Below, one piece after another: positions 7,133-15,471 of a stretch of DNA of 64,000 nt. Made by a program: the position numbers and the translations under genes. Source of the DNA: Streptomyces sp. HB132 (GTDB taxonomy: Bacteria; Actinomycetota; Actinomycetes; Streptomycetales; Streptomycetaceae); the NCBI RefSeq assembly GCF_016909575.1, contig NZ_JAFBGA010000005.1, positions 186,001-250,000 on the forward strand, read 5' to 3'. The notes below the pieces were generated by a model. It searched no databases and had not been told where the DNA came from. It saw only the letters and a program-made list of their open reading frames with translations. Positions within the stretch are counted from its first letter, which is position 1, and every line of letters begins with the position of its first letter.

Positions 7133-8401
7133 ATGGAACTCAACAGACGGTCTGTGCTCGCTGCCATCGGCGCGGGTACCGCTGCCGCCGCTCTCTCCGG
7201 CTGCGGCGGCGGCTCCACGGCGGCCGGCAAGGCGGACGGCCCCGCCGAGGGCGAGATCACGCTGCTCACCCCCATCTACGAGGGTGCGAACGGCAAGACG
7301 CTGCTGGAGGAGAAGATCCTCGGCGGGTTCCGGAAGAAGTATCCGGACGTCAAGGTCAACGTGGACTACACCACGTATGCGCAGCTCAACGAGAAGATCA
7401 CCACCGGTCTCGCGGGCGGGCTGCTGCCGGACGTGCTGATGATGGGCGTCGGCTGGATCCCTCCGTTCGCCGCGAAGAAGGCGATCGCCGAACTGCCGGA
7501 GACGCTCGCCTCCGCGCACGACTACGAGAAGCGCGTCCTGGAACCCTCGCGCTACGAAGGCAAGCTCTACGCCCTGCCCGTCGTCCTCGACACCCGCATC
7601 GTCGTGTACCGCAAGGACCACTTCGCGGAGGCCGGGATCAAGAAGACTCCGGCCGACTGGGCGGAGCTGCGTGCCGTCGCGAAGCAGCTGACCAGGGACG
7701 GCCGCATCGGCTTCGACCCGTTCTCCATCGAACTGCGCCAGTGCTGGGAGACCTTCCTCTTCGCCAACGGCGGCCAACTGTTCAGCGCGGACGGCAAGAA
7801 GGTGCTGTTCACGGACGCGCGCGGCGTCGAGGCGCTGCAGTTCTTCAAGGACCTGGTGAAGGACGGCTCGGCGGACTACGCGAAGAAGACGGACATCGGC
7901 ACCCCATCGAACGTGCAGACGGGCAAGGCGTCGATGATGATGACGAGCAGTGCCCTGTGGGTCCAGGCCAAAGAGCAGAACCCCGAGCTGATCGAGGACG
8001 ACAAGCTCGGTGCGTTCGTCCTGGCCAACCGCAGGCCCGCGATGCTCCAGGGCGGGACGCTCGTGACGCAGGCCGCACGCTCCAGGCACCCCGCGGCGGC
8101 ACGCGCACTCGTGGAGTACCTCGCCACGCCCGAGTCGATCCTCGGCGCTGCCGAGCAGCGTGGTTCGGTGCCCGGTCTGCGCGACCTCGACGACACCGGA
8201 TACGTCAAGGAGAACCAGTTCGTCGATCTCTCCCTCCAGAACCTCCAGCACGCGGTCTCCGAGGGCGGGACCGCGGCCTGGATGGAGATCCGGGAAAAGA
8301 TCAAGCCGACGCTGGAGCCCGCGATCGTGGGAGATCAGTCGGCGAAGGACGCCATCGCGGAGCTCGGCCGTCTCGCCGAGGCCGCCATCGGCAGGATGTG
8401 A
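7133..8401 (+). CDS. Extracellular sugar-binding lipoprotein of an ABC importer
   Basis: A 422-residue family 1 solute-binding protein. The N-terminus has twin arginines (NRRSVLA) and a lipobox LSGC with the lipidated Cys24, so it is exported, perhaps by Tat, and anchored outside the membrane. The body has the usual motifs of carbohydrate binders (VNVDYTTYAQLNEKI, LPDVLMMG, a late ATPESI segment). It starts the 14-kb operon after AAAGGGG and is followed by two permeases. Its ligand is inferred to be an oligosaccharide released by the lyases encoded downstream. It sits directly under the operator-controlled promoter. Confidence 0.9.
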   Translation: MELNRRSVLAAIGAGTAAAALSGCGGGSTAAGKADGPAEGEITLLTPIYEGANGKTLLEEKILGGFRKKYPDVKVNVDYTTYAQLNEKITTGLAGGLLPDVLMMGVGWIPPFAAKKAIAELPETLASAHDYEKRVLEPSRYEGKLYALPVVLDTRIVVYRKDHFAEAGIKKTPADWAELRAVAKQLTRDGRIGFDPFSIELRQCWETFLFANGGQLFSADGKKVLFTDARGVEALQFFKDLVKDGSADYAKKTDIGTPSNVQTGKASMMMTSSALWVQAKEQNPELIEDDKLGAFVLANRRPAMLQGGTLVTQAARSRHPAAARALVEYLATPESILGAAEQRGSVPGLRDLDDTGYVKENQFVDLSLQNLQHAVSEGGTAAWMEIREKIKPTLEPAIVGDQSAKDAIAELGRLAEAAIGRM

Positions 8402-8413
8402 GGACCCGTCACC

Positions 8414-9379
8414 ATGGGAGCGACAACCGTAGTGAAGGCCAGGCCGACACGGCCGCCTTCCCCTCCTGAGACCTCCGTGCCACGGCGGGCCGGCCGGGTC
8501 CCCACCGGGCCGGGGCGCCGCCGGCGCCGGGCGGGCATGCTCATGGTGGCGCCCGCGCTGCTGCACGCCTCGCTGTGGATCGGTCTTCCGGTCGTGGTCT
8601 CGGTGGCCCTGGCCTTCACGAAGTACGACGTGCTGTCAGCGCCGGAGTTCGTGGGCCTGGCCAATTTCCGGGACATGCTGGACGACGCGGTCTTCCGCAA
8701 GTCCATCGTCAACACCCTCCTGTACACCTTCTTCACCGTGCCGTTCGGGATGGCGCTGGGCCTGCTGGTGGCCCTCGCCCTGCACACGGGGCTCAAGGCG
8801 CGCGGGATCTTCCGTACCGCCGTGTTCCTGCCCCAGGTCACCGCCACGGTCGCGATCGCACTGGTCTGGCTGTGGATCTACAACCCCGGCAACGGTCTGC
8901 TCAACGCGGTGCTGTCGTTCCTCGGGATCGACGGTCCGGCCTGGCTGTCCTCGACGACCTGGGCGCTGCCCTCGGTGATCCTGGTCGGCGTATGGCAGGG
9001 CATCGGCATGAAGATGCTCATCTACCTCGCCGCTCTCCAGTCCCTGCCGCGGGAGCTGTACGAGGCGGCTTCGGTCGACGGCGCGTCCAAGGTGCGGCAG
9101 TTCTTCTCGATCACACTGCCGCTGCTGAAACCGGCGACCTTCTTCGTGCTCATCACCTCGATGATCAGCGCGTTCCAGTCCTTCGACCAGATCTACATCC
9201 TGACCGACGGCGGTCCGGCCAACAGCACCACGATGATGACGTACGAGATCTACAAGTCCGCCTTCCGGGAGTTCCGCGTCGGTTACGCGAGCGCGCAGTC
9301 GCTGGTGCTCTTCGTGCTGCTGATGGGCTTCACCCTGGTCAACAAGCGGATCATGGGAGGCAGTCGTGGCCACAACTGA
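8414..9379 (+). CDS. Sugar ABC transporter permease (MalF-type)
   Basis: A 321-residue inner-membrane subunit with six apparent transmembrane segments after a basic, Pro-rich cytoplasmic N-terminus of about 45 residues. The EAA loop that docks the ATPase is present (YEAASVDGAS then ITLPLLKPA). It pairs with the next gene to make the heterodimeric channel of a CUT1-type importer. It begins 12 bp after the binding protein and overlaps the second permease by 14 bp, indicating translational coupling. Confidence 0.92.
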   Translation: MGATTVVKARPTRPPSPPETSVPRRAGRVPTGPGRRRRRAGMLMVAPALLHASLWIGLPVVVSVALAFTKYDVLSAPEFVGLANFRDMLDDAVFRKSIVNTLLYTFFTVPFGMALGLLVALALHTGLKARGIFRTAVFLPQVTATVAIALVWLWIYNPGNGLLNAVLSFLGIDGPAWLSSTTWALPSVILVGVWQGIGMKMLIYLAALQSLPRELYEAASVDGASKVRQFFSITLPLLKPATFFVLITSMISAFQSFDQIYILTDGGPANSTTMMTYEIYKSAFREFRVGYASAQSLVLFVLLMGFTLVNKRIMGGSRGHN

Positions 9380-10292
9380 GCTGCTGGAACAGGCTCGCGT
9401 ACCGAGGCCGCCCACGGCGCCCGCGAAGGGCAGTCCCGTCCCCGTCGGCCGGATCGCCCTCTACGTGGCCCTGTCCGTCGTCTCCCTGCTCATGGTGGTG
9501 CCGTTCGTCTGGATGGTGCTCACCTCGCTCAAGACCCCGGTCGAGATCGCGTCGCAGGACGCCGGGCTGCTGCCCGAGCACTGGGAGTTCGGCAACTACG
9601 TGGACGCGCTGAAGGCGGCTCCGTTCGCGACGTACGCCCGGAACAGCTTCATCATCGCGATCAGCCACACCGTGCTCAACGTGCTGGTGGCGTCGATGGC
9701 GGGGTACGCCCTGGCGCGCATCAGGTTCCGCGGCAGCGAGACGCTGTTCTACCTGTTCGTCGCGGCGCTGATGATCCCGACGTACACCAAGGTGCTGCCG
9801 GAGTTCCTGATCGTCCGCTTCATGCCGCTGGCCGGCGGCAACGACATCCTCGGCCAGGGCGGCAGCGGCTGGCTGGACAGCTGGTGGGCGCTCATCATCC
9901 CGGGCGCGGTCACCCCGTTCGCGGTCTTCCTCTTCCGGCAGTTCTACCTGGACCTGCCGGTGGAACTCGAGGAGGCGGCCCGGCTCGACGGGCTCGGTGA
10001 GTTCCGGATCTATGCCCGGATCATGTCGCCGCAGGTCAAGCCCGCCTTCATCACCGTGGCACTGCTGACCTTCGAGTCGTCGTGGAACAACTTCCTCTGG
10101 CCTCTGCTGGTGACCCACACGGACAGCCTGCGGGTGATCCAGGTGGGGCTCTCCGTCTTCAAGACGGAGAACGGCACCCAGTGGCACTTCCTCATGGCGG
10201 GCACCACGCTCGCCACCCTGCCGATGGTCGTCCTCTTCCTCATCGGCCAGCGCTACTTCGTGCAGGGCTTCGCAACCGCCGGTCTCAAGTGA
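9366..10292 (+). CDS. Sugar ABC transporter permease (MalG-type)
   Basis: A 308-residue partner permease with six predicted membrane spans and an EAA loop (EEAARLDGLGEF then IMSPQVKPA). It starts at a GTG preceded by GGGAGG inside the end of the first permease gene. No ATPase gene is found in the operon. Streptomycete CUT1 importers commonly borrow a shared MsiK ATPase encoded elsewhere (family knowledge), so the system is likely complete only with a distant partner. Confidence 0.92.
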   Translation: MATTELLEQARVPRPPTAPAKGSPVPVGRIALYVALSVVSLLMVVPFVWMVLTSLKTPVEIASQDAGLLPEHWEFGNYVDALKAAPFATYARNSFIIAISHTVLNVLVASMAGYALARIRFRGSETLFYLFVAALMIPTYTKVLPEFLIVRFMPLAGGNDILGQGGSGWLDSWWALIIPGAVTPFAVFLFRQFYLDLPVELEEAARLDGLGEFRIYARIMSPQVKPAFITVALLTFESSWNNFLWPLLVTHTDSLRVIQVGLSVFKTENGTQWHFLMAGTTLATLPMVVLFLIGQRYFVQGFATAGLK

Positions 10293-10298
10293 CCGCCC

Positions 10299-10317
10299 CC
10301 GGCCCGCTGCGGGCCGG
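10299..10317 (+). terminator. Small hairpin between transport and catabolic genes
   Basis: Perfect 8-bp arms CCGGCCCG and CGGGCCGG with a 3-base loop lie in the 45-bp gap between the second permease and the SDR gene, the only gap above 12 bp in the operon. It could attenuate or stabilise mRNA so that transport and enzyme genes are expressed at different levels. Confidence 0.4.
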
Positions 10318-10337
10318 TCATCGAAAGGGCTTCACCC

Positions 10338-11102
10338 ATGTCTGCTGATCTCAACGGCTCCCTCGCTCTCGTCACGGGGGCGGGACACGGCATCGGGCGC
10401 GCCATCGCCGTCGCCCTGGCCGAGGCCGGCGCCGACGTCGCCGTCCACTACCACTCCTCCGCCGACGAGGCGGCGAGGACCGTCTCCGCGATCGAGGCGC
10501 TGGGCCGCAGGGCCAAGGCGTTCAAGGCCGACGCGACGGTGACCGCCGAGGTGGACCTGCTGGTCGAGGAGGCCACCGGGTTCCTCGGCGGGCTGGACGT
10601 CCTCGTCTGCAACGCGGGCCATCTCATCGGCCGCGAGAAGATTGCGGAGATGTCCGACGACCACTTCGAGCGGGTCGTCTCGACCAATCTGACGTCGACG
10701 TTCCGCACGGTCCGGGCCGCTCTGCCGCACCTGACGCAGTCGTCCGCCGGGCGCGTCATCACGATGTCCTCGCTGGCCGCACACAACGGCGGCGGGCCGG
10801 GCTCGGTCGCCTACGCCGCCGCGAAGGCCGGGGTACGGGGCTTCACCAAGGGCCTCGCGAAGGAGCTCGCCGGCACGGGCGTCACGGTGAACACGGTCGC
10901 CCCCGGCTTCATCAAGGGCACCGCCTTCCACGACACGTTCACCGCCGTCCCTGCCCAGGAGGCGATGGAGGCCGGCATCCCGGTCGGCCGGGCGGGAACC
11001 CCGGAGGACGTCGCCCACGCCGTCGTCCATCTGGCCTCACCCGCCTCGGGGTTCCTCACCGCCACCACGGTGGACATCGACGGTGGCGTATGGCCGCGTT
11101 GA
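10338..11102 (+). CDS. SDR-family NAD(P)-dependent oxidoreductase
   Basis: A 254-residue classical short-chain dehydrogenase. The Rossmann motif TGAGHGIG (residues ~13-20), NAG (NAGH), the catalytic Ser in ITMSSLAAHNG and the YAAAK active-site pair are all present. The closing VDIDGGVW is typical of the FabG/KduD group. In this context it may reduce an unsaturated-uronate-derived keto sugar such as DEH to KDG, as SDR reductases do in alginate catabolism, or oxidise/reduce a related hexuronate; this is inferred only from neighbours. It overlaps the next gene by 13 bp. Confidence 0.88.
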   Translation: MSADLNGSLALVTGAGHGIGRAIAVALAEAGADVAVHYHSSADEAARTVSAIEALGRRAKAFKADATVTAEVDLLVEEATGFLGGLDVLVCNAGHLIGREKIAEMSDDHFERVVSTNLTSTFRTVRAALPHLTQSSAGRVITMSSLAAHNGGGPGSVAYAAAKAGVRGFTKGLAKELAGTGVTVNTVAPGFIKGTAFHDTFTAVPAQEAMEAGIPVGRAGTPEDVAHAVVHLASPASGFLTATTVDIDGGVWPR

Positions 11103-12877
11103 GGCGGATCCCCCGGGAGCGGGGCGGCTGGTGGCACGCGTACGTCTGTCCGGCGCACGGCGTGGAGCTCGATCACGGTGACCTGCTCGCCGGTGTGTTT
11201 CCCGAGGGCGGCGCGCGGTGCGCGCACGGCTGCCGGGTGGACACCCCGGCGGTGCGCGGCGCGTGGGTGGTCCTGTCGCACCAGGCGTGGGCGCGGCATC
11301 TGCGGTTGCTCGCCCATCGGGGCGAACGCGCGGAGACGGTGGCGCGGCTCGTCGAGTACGCCGGCCTGTACGCGTCACTCGCCACGGATCGGCACGGCGA
11401 GGCGCAGGGCTGGATGCTGCGCGGCCGGCTCTTCCACCAGGCGCTGACCGACGCCATCTGGGGGGTGAACATCGGGCACGCCGTGATCACGCTGGCCGAG
11501 GACGGCACCGGCGACCTGGCAGCGGTCGTGCCGCTGCTGGACGATCTGGAGCGGGCGGCGCTGGAGGCCCGCGGTGTTCTGACCGGGCGGGGGCAGCTGG
11601 CGTCCAACTACACCGCCTGGCTGAACGCCGCCGGTGCGTCCGCGGGCCGTGCGGCCTCGGCCGCCCGTGGCCTGGAGTGGACCGGCGCGAAGCAGTGGCT
11701 GGAGGGCGAGCACGGGCTGTACGCGCATCTGCGGGTGGCCGTCGCCGAGGACGGCTGGGAGTGGGAGGGCAGCACTTACTACCACGGCTTCGTGCTGCGG
11801 GCCGCGTTGCTGGCCCTGCGCTCCACCGATCCGGCGGACGTCCCGTCCGACGTGGCCGGGGTACTGGCCGGGATGACGGACGTACTGGCCGCGGTCGCGA
11901 CTCCGGGTGGCGTGCTTCCCGCCCTGCACGACGGTCCGTACCTGCGCCGCCCCCTCGCCATGGAGTGGCTCGAACTGGTGGCACTGGCACAGCAGTTGGT
12001 TCCTGCTGACGGTCTGGATGCGGTGGCGTCCCGGGCCCGTGACGAGCTCGGTGCGCACGACGACGGGCTGGACCGTGAGCTGGACGGCTGGTTCGCGGGA
12101 CCGCCGCTCCCCCGGCGCCCCGCGCCGGACGGGATCACCCTCTTCCCGGCGGCCGGCTACGGGGTGGTGCGCGCGGCCGGCATCCACGCGCTGCTGGACT
12201 TCGGCCCGCACGGCGGATCGCACGGACACCGCGACAAGCTGTCGCTGTATCTGTACGGCGACACGACCCCGTGGCAGCCGGATCCCGGGCAGGTGCCCTA
12301 CGCACACACCGAGTTCAGGGACCTGTACGCGTCGACCGAGGCACATCCCGCGTTCCGGGTCGACGGCGCGGAGCAGGCGGAGTGCGCGGGTGCACTCCTG
12401 GCCTCGGACGCCCGCTCCCTGACCGCCGAGGTCACCACCGCGTACGAGGGAGTGCGCGCGGTGCGCAGGGTCGTGGCGGGCGACTGCTATCTGGTGGACC
12501 TGCTGGGCGTGACGGGCCGGGAGGCGCATCACGTGACCGCCCAGTTGCGTCCGGGGACGGCTCTGGACGTCCAGCAGCAGGCCGACGGTCCCGTACGCAC
12601 CATCTGGTACGGCGACGAGACCCTGCACGGCTGGCACACGCACACCCCGGGGGCGGGGGTCCGTCCGTTCTCGCGGCCGGGCGCCGGTCCGGCGGACGAC
12701 CCGCAACGCAACGGCACCTGGGTCGACTTCACGGCTCGGGCCGAGCGGATCACCTTCGCCTCGGTCTACCAGGCGGCGTCCGCCGGCCCAGCGGTCACCG
12801 GCGTACGGCTCGACGGCGAGGAGCTGACCGTGGAGCTGTCCGACGGTTCGGCCGCGCGTTTCGGAACGGGGAGCTGA
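11090..12877 (+). CDS. Heparinase II/III-like protein 1 (putative cytosolic exolyase)
   Basis: A 595-residue protein without a signal peptide. An N-terminal Cys/His motif (YVCPAHGV, then CAHGCRVDTPAV) resembles the short metal-binding-like segment found before the alpha-toroid domain in several oligouronide-lyase relatives. The toroid spans about 60-330. The C-terminal beta-sandwich contains GPHGGSHGHRDKLSLYLYG, the signature of the heparinase II/III fold (PL12/15/17/21 relatives), with likely catalytic His residues. I infer a lyase that trims imported uronic-acid oligomers in the cytoplasm. Specificity cannot be read from sequence. Confidence 0.8.
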   Translation: MAALRRIPRERGGWWHAYVCPAHGVELDHGDLLAGVFPEGGARCAHGCRVDTPAVRGAWVVLSHQAWARHLRLLAHRGERAETVARLVEYAGLYASLATDRHGEAQGWMLRGRLFHQALTDAIWGVNIGHAVITLAEDGTGDLAAVVPLLDDLERAALEARGVLTGRGQLASNYTAWLNAAGASAGRAASAARGLEWTGAKQWLEGEHGLYAHLRVAVAEDGWEWEGSTYYHGFVLRAALLALRSTDPADVPSDVAGVLAGMTDVLAAVATPGGVLPALHDGPYLRRPLAMEWLELVALAQQLVPADGLDAVASRARDELGAHDDGLDRELDGWFAGPPLPRRPAPDGITLFPAAGYGVVRAAGIHALLDFGPHGGSHGHRDKLSLYLYGDTTPWQPDPGQVPYAHTEFRDLYASTEAHPAFRVDGAEQAECAGALLASDARSLTAEVTTAYEGVRAVRRVVAGDCYLVDLLGVTGREAHHVTAQLRPGTALDVQQQADGPVRTIWYGDETLHGWHTHTPGAGVRPFSRPGAGPADDPQRNGTWVDFTARAERITFASVYQAASAGPAVTGVRLDGEELTVELSDGSAARFGTGS

Positions 12878-12880
12878 GCC

Positions 12881-14866
12881 GTGCTGCTCTCCGCCACACC
12901 GCCGCGGGGACCCCGCCCCGCGCGGGAACTCCGGCTGCGGGAGGAGGCCGCGCGCCATCGTGGCCTCACCCCGCCCCGTACGCACCCCCTGGCCAGCATC
13001 ACCTGGCTCGGACCCGCCGCCTCCAACCCCGCGCTGGCGTACCGCACCACCGGCGACCCCGCCCATCTGCAAGAGAGCCGGCGCTGGATCGAGGCCGCGG
13101 TCCGGCTGCCGCACTGGGGCCGCGCCCACATGCCGGACCACGATCTGGACGCGGGCTGGCTGCTGCACCATCTCGCCCTCGCCTACCGGTGGATCGGCGA
13201 CGACCTGCCGGACGGGGTGCGGGCGCTGCTCCGCTACAAGCTGTTGCTGCAGGGCCGCCGGATGTACGAGTTCGCGGTGGCGAGCGAGGGCCGCTGGTGG
13301 TCGTCCTCGTACTGGCAGAACCACAACTGGATCTGCTACGCGGGCCTGGCGACGGCCGGCTACGTGCTGGGCAAGGAGGAGTGGACCGAGCGCGCGAAGG
13401 ACAACCTCGGCACCGTCCTGGACCTGATGCCGCCGGACGGTTCGCACGCCGAAGGCGTCGTCTACTGGCGCTACGGTGTGCCGTTCCTGGCGATCCACCT
13501 CGACCTGCTCCAGGAGGCCGAGGGCATCGACTGGTGGGGGCGCGGCGGCTTCCTGCCTTCCACGTTCCGCTACCGGCTCCACCAGACGGCGCCCGGCTTC
13601 GCGCTCAACGTCGACCACGGTGACTGCCACGACCGGCGCAGCGGCCACAGCGCCGGTCTGTACTACCGGCTCGCGGCGCAGTACGGGATCGCGGAGGCCC
13701 AGTGGATGGGCGATCTCGCCTCGGGCGAACTGCTGTGGCAGGAGGCCTCGGAGAGCGGCGTCCGGCCGGGGATCCTGCCGGAGGCCTATCTGGAGTACCT
13801 CTGGTACGACCCGTCCGTGCGGGCGGCCCGGCCGACGGAGACCCATGCGTTCTTCCCGGACCTCGGGCTGCTCGCGGCCCGCACGAGCTGGGACGACGAC
13901 GCCACGCTGGTGTCGTTCAAGGCGAGCCCGGGCGGCGGTCGCACGGCGTGGGAGACGTCGGAGAAGCACCGGGCGGAATCGGGGTGGGAGACCCTGAACC
14001 AGGGGCATCACCACCCGGACTCCGGTTCGTTCGTGCTGGTCTCGCAGGGGGAGTTCCTCGCCGTCGACGAGGGCTACAGCAACCGCAAGCGGGCGGCCCA
14101 CCACAACCTGCTGCTGGTGGACGGTCAGGGGTACGCGGACGAGGACCGTTACCACGTCTACGAGGACATCCCGTACGAACGGCAGGCCCGCCAGCGCGAC
14201 GTGCTGGCGGACGCCGAAGGCGGCTGGGCTCATGCCACCGCGGAGATCGCCGCGATGTACGACCCGTCGCTCGGCGTCCGGCGCCTGGACCGGACCCTGG
14301 TGTTCACACCGTCCGGGAGGCTCGTCCTGCTCGACGTGGCCGAGGCGGCACAGGAGCGTGCGTGGACGTTCCTGCTCCAGACCGACCGCCCGGCGGAGCT
14401 CGGTCCGGACGGCGCCGTGCTGATCAGGTCGGGGAAGGCGACCGCGCTCCTCCAGCGGTTCGAACCCGCCGACGCCGAGGTCGGCTGCGAGGTCACCGAG
14501 GTCGAGGCCAATCCGACGTCCAGCACGCCGGAACTGCGGCTGACCCGCACCCTGCACACGCTGCGGGCGACGACCCCGCGGTCCACCGAGGGGCTCTTCC
14601 TCAGCGCGCTCACCCCGGGCGGAGAACCGGGCGGTGCGCGAGTCGATTGCGCCGAGGGTCAGGGCGTCACCTTCGCGGACACCGGGGAGACCGTCCTCCT
14701 GTCCCCCGTGGACCGGCGCATCCGTACGTCATCGGTGGACGCGGACGCCGCAGCCGTGCTGCTCGGCCCGGACAGCGCGCCGTACGCGGTGGGATGCACG
14801 CGACTGGAAGTCGACGGGCGCGTACTCCTCGACGTGTCCGAGCCGTACACAGGAAAGGTCGGCTGA
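12881..14866 (+). CDS. Heparinase II/III-like protein 2 (DUF4962-type toroid)
   Basis: A 661-residue protein starting at GTG with GGGGAG upstream, three bases after the previous gene. It lacks a signal peptide. The alpha-toroid half (about 40-330) has WWSSSYWQNHNW and PPDGSHAEGVVYW, typical of heparinase II/III relatives. The C-terminal half has NQGHHHPDSGSFVLVSQ and a conserved AAHHNLLLVDGQGY segment, with His and Tyr residues suited to beta-elimination. It is only distantly similar to the preceding protein, so the two probably attack different linkages or ends of the same oligosaccharide. Confidence 0.82.
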   Translation: MLLSATPPRGPRPARELRLREEAARHRGLTPPRTHPLASITWLGPAASNPALAYRTTGDPAHLQESRRWIEAAVRLPHWGRAHMPDHDLDAGWLLHHLALAYRWIGDDLPDGVRALLRYKLLLQGRRMYEFAVASEGRWWSSSYWQNHNWICYAGLATAGYVLGKEEWTERAKDNLGTVLDLMPPDGSHAEGVVYWRYGVPFLAIHLDLLQEAEGIDWWGRGGFLPSTFRYRLHQTAPGFALNVDHGDCHDRRSGHSAGLYYRLAAQYGIAEAQWMGDLASGELLWQEASESGVRPGILPEAYLEYLWYDPSVRAARPTETHAFFPDLGLLAARTSWDDDATLVSFKASPGGGRTAWETSEKHRAESGWETLNQGHHHPDSGSFVLVSQGEFLAVDEGYSNRKRAAHHNLLLVDGQGYADEDRYHVYEDIPYERQARQRDVLADAEGGWAHATAEIAAMYDPSLGVRRLDRTLVFTPSGRLVLLDVAEAAQERAWTFLLQTDRPAELGPDGAVLIRSGKATALLQRFEPADAEVGCEVTEVEANPTSSTPELRLTRTLHTLRATTPRSTEGLFLSALTPGGEPGGARVDCAEGQGVTFADTGETVLLSPVDRRIRTSSVDADAAAVLLGPDSAPYAVGCTRLEVDGRVLLDVSEPYTGKVG

Positions 14867-14868
14867 TC

Positions 14869-15471
14869 ATGCAGGCAATCCTCCCGTCCGGTGGGACGGC
14901 GCTGCTGCGCCGCCTGGAGTTCGTCGCCTTCCCGGCCGCCGCAGGGGCGGCGTGCTCGGTGCTGTCGCTGGGCGTCGTGACCTGGCTGCCCGCGTTGGCC
15001 GCCATGGGGCACGCACTTCAGCTCTGGCGCGCGGAGGGGGACAGCCGCGTGTTCGCGAACACCTTCGCCGCCTTCCCCCGCTACTGGCGGGCACTGTGGC
15101 GGCACGGGCTGCTCTCCACGGCGGCGGCGGTCGTCCTCACCGCGAACATCGTCCATTTGCTGGGGCGTTCGGAGCCCTGGACCTTCGTCGTACTCGCCGC
15201 GCAACTCGGTATCGCGGCCGCGCTCGTCATCCACCACGTCGCTCTGGCGGCCGAGGCGGGCCGGACCCCCGGGGGATCGGTCCGCACATGGTCGACCGGC
15301 GCGCTCGCACTCGGCTTCGGGTCCCCGGCCCGGGGCACCGCGCTGCTCGGCGCCGTGGTGTCCGCCGTGCTGATCTCCCTCGTCGTACCGCTGGGGCCGC
15401 TGCTGCTGGGCCCCGGTGTCCCCGTACTGCTCGCCCTGTCCTTCGCCGATCCCAGGAGGCACACCTCATGA
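14869..15471 (+). CDS. YesL-like (DUF624) membrane protein
   Basis: A 200-residue protein that begins MQAILPSGGTALLRRLEF two bases after the second heparinase-like gene. It has four to five hydrophobic segments (AAAGAACSVLSLGVVTWL, TAAAVVLTANIVHLL, FVVLAAQLGIAAALVIHH, AVVSAVLISLVVPLGPLLL). The layout and the RVFANTFAAFPRYWRALW loop fit the YesL/DUF624 family, which in Bacillus and actinomycetes often accompanies oligosaccharide ABC transporters and lyases. Its role is unproven, perhaps assisting the permease. Its stop overlaps the next start as ATGA. Confidence 0.78.
   Translation: MQAILPSGGTALLRRLEFVAFPAAAGAACSVLSLGVVTWLPALAAMGHALQLWRAEGDSRVFANTFAAFPRYWRALWRHGLLSTAAAVVLTANIVHLLGRSEPWTFVVLAAQLGIAAALVIHHVALAAEAGRTPGGSVRTWSTGALALGFGSPARGTALLGAVVSAVLISLVVPLGPLLLGPGVPVLLALSFADPRRHTS

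Noticed and set aside
11375..14557. A 1060-codon open frame antisense to the heparinase-like genes
   Set aside because: It is Arg/Pro/Gly/Val-rich, has no domain or ribosome binding site and lies opposite two well-supported genes. Long empty antisense frames are expected at this GC content.
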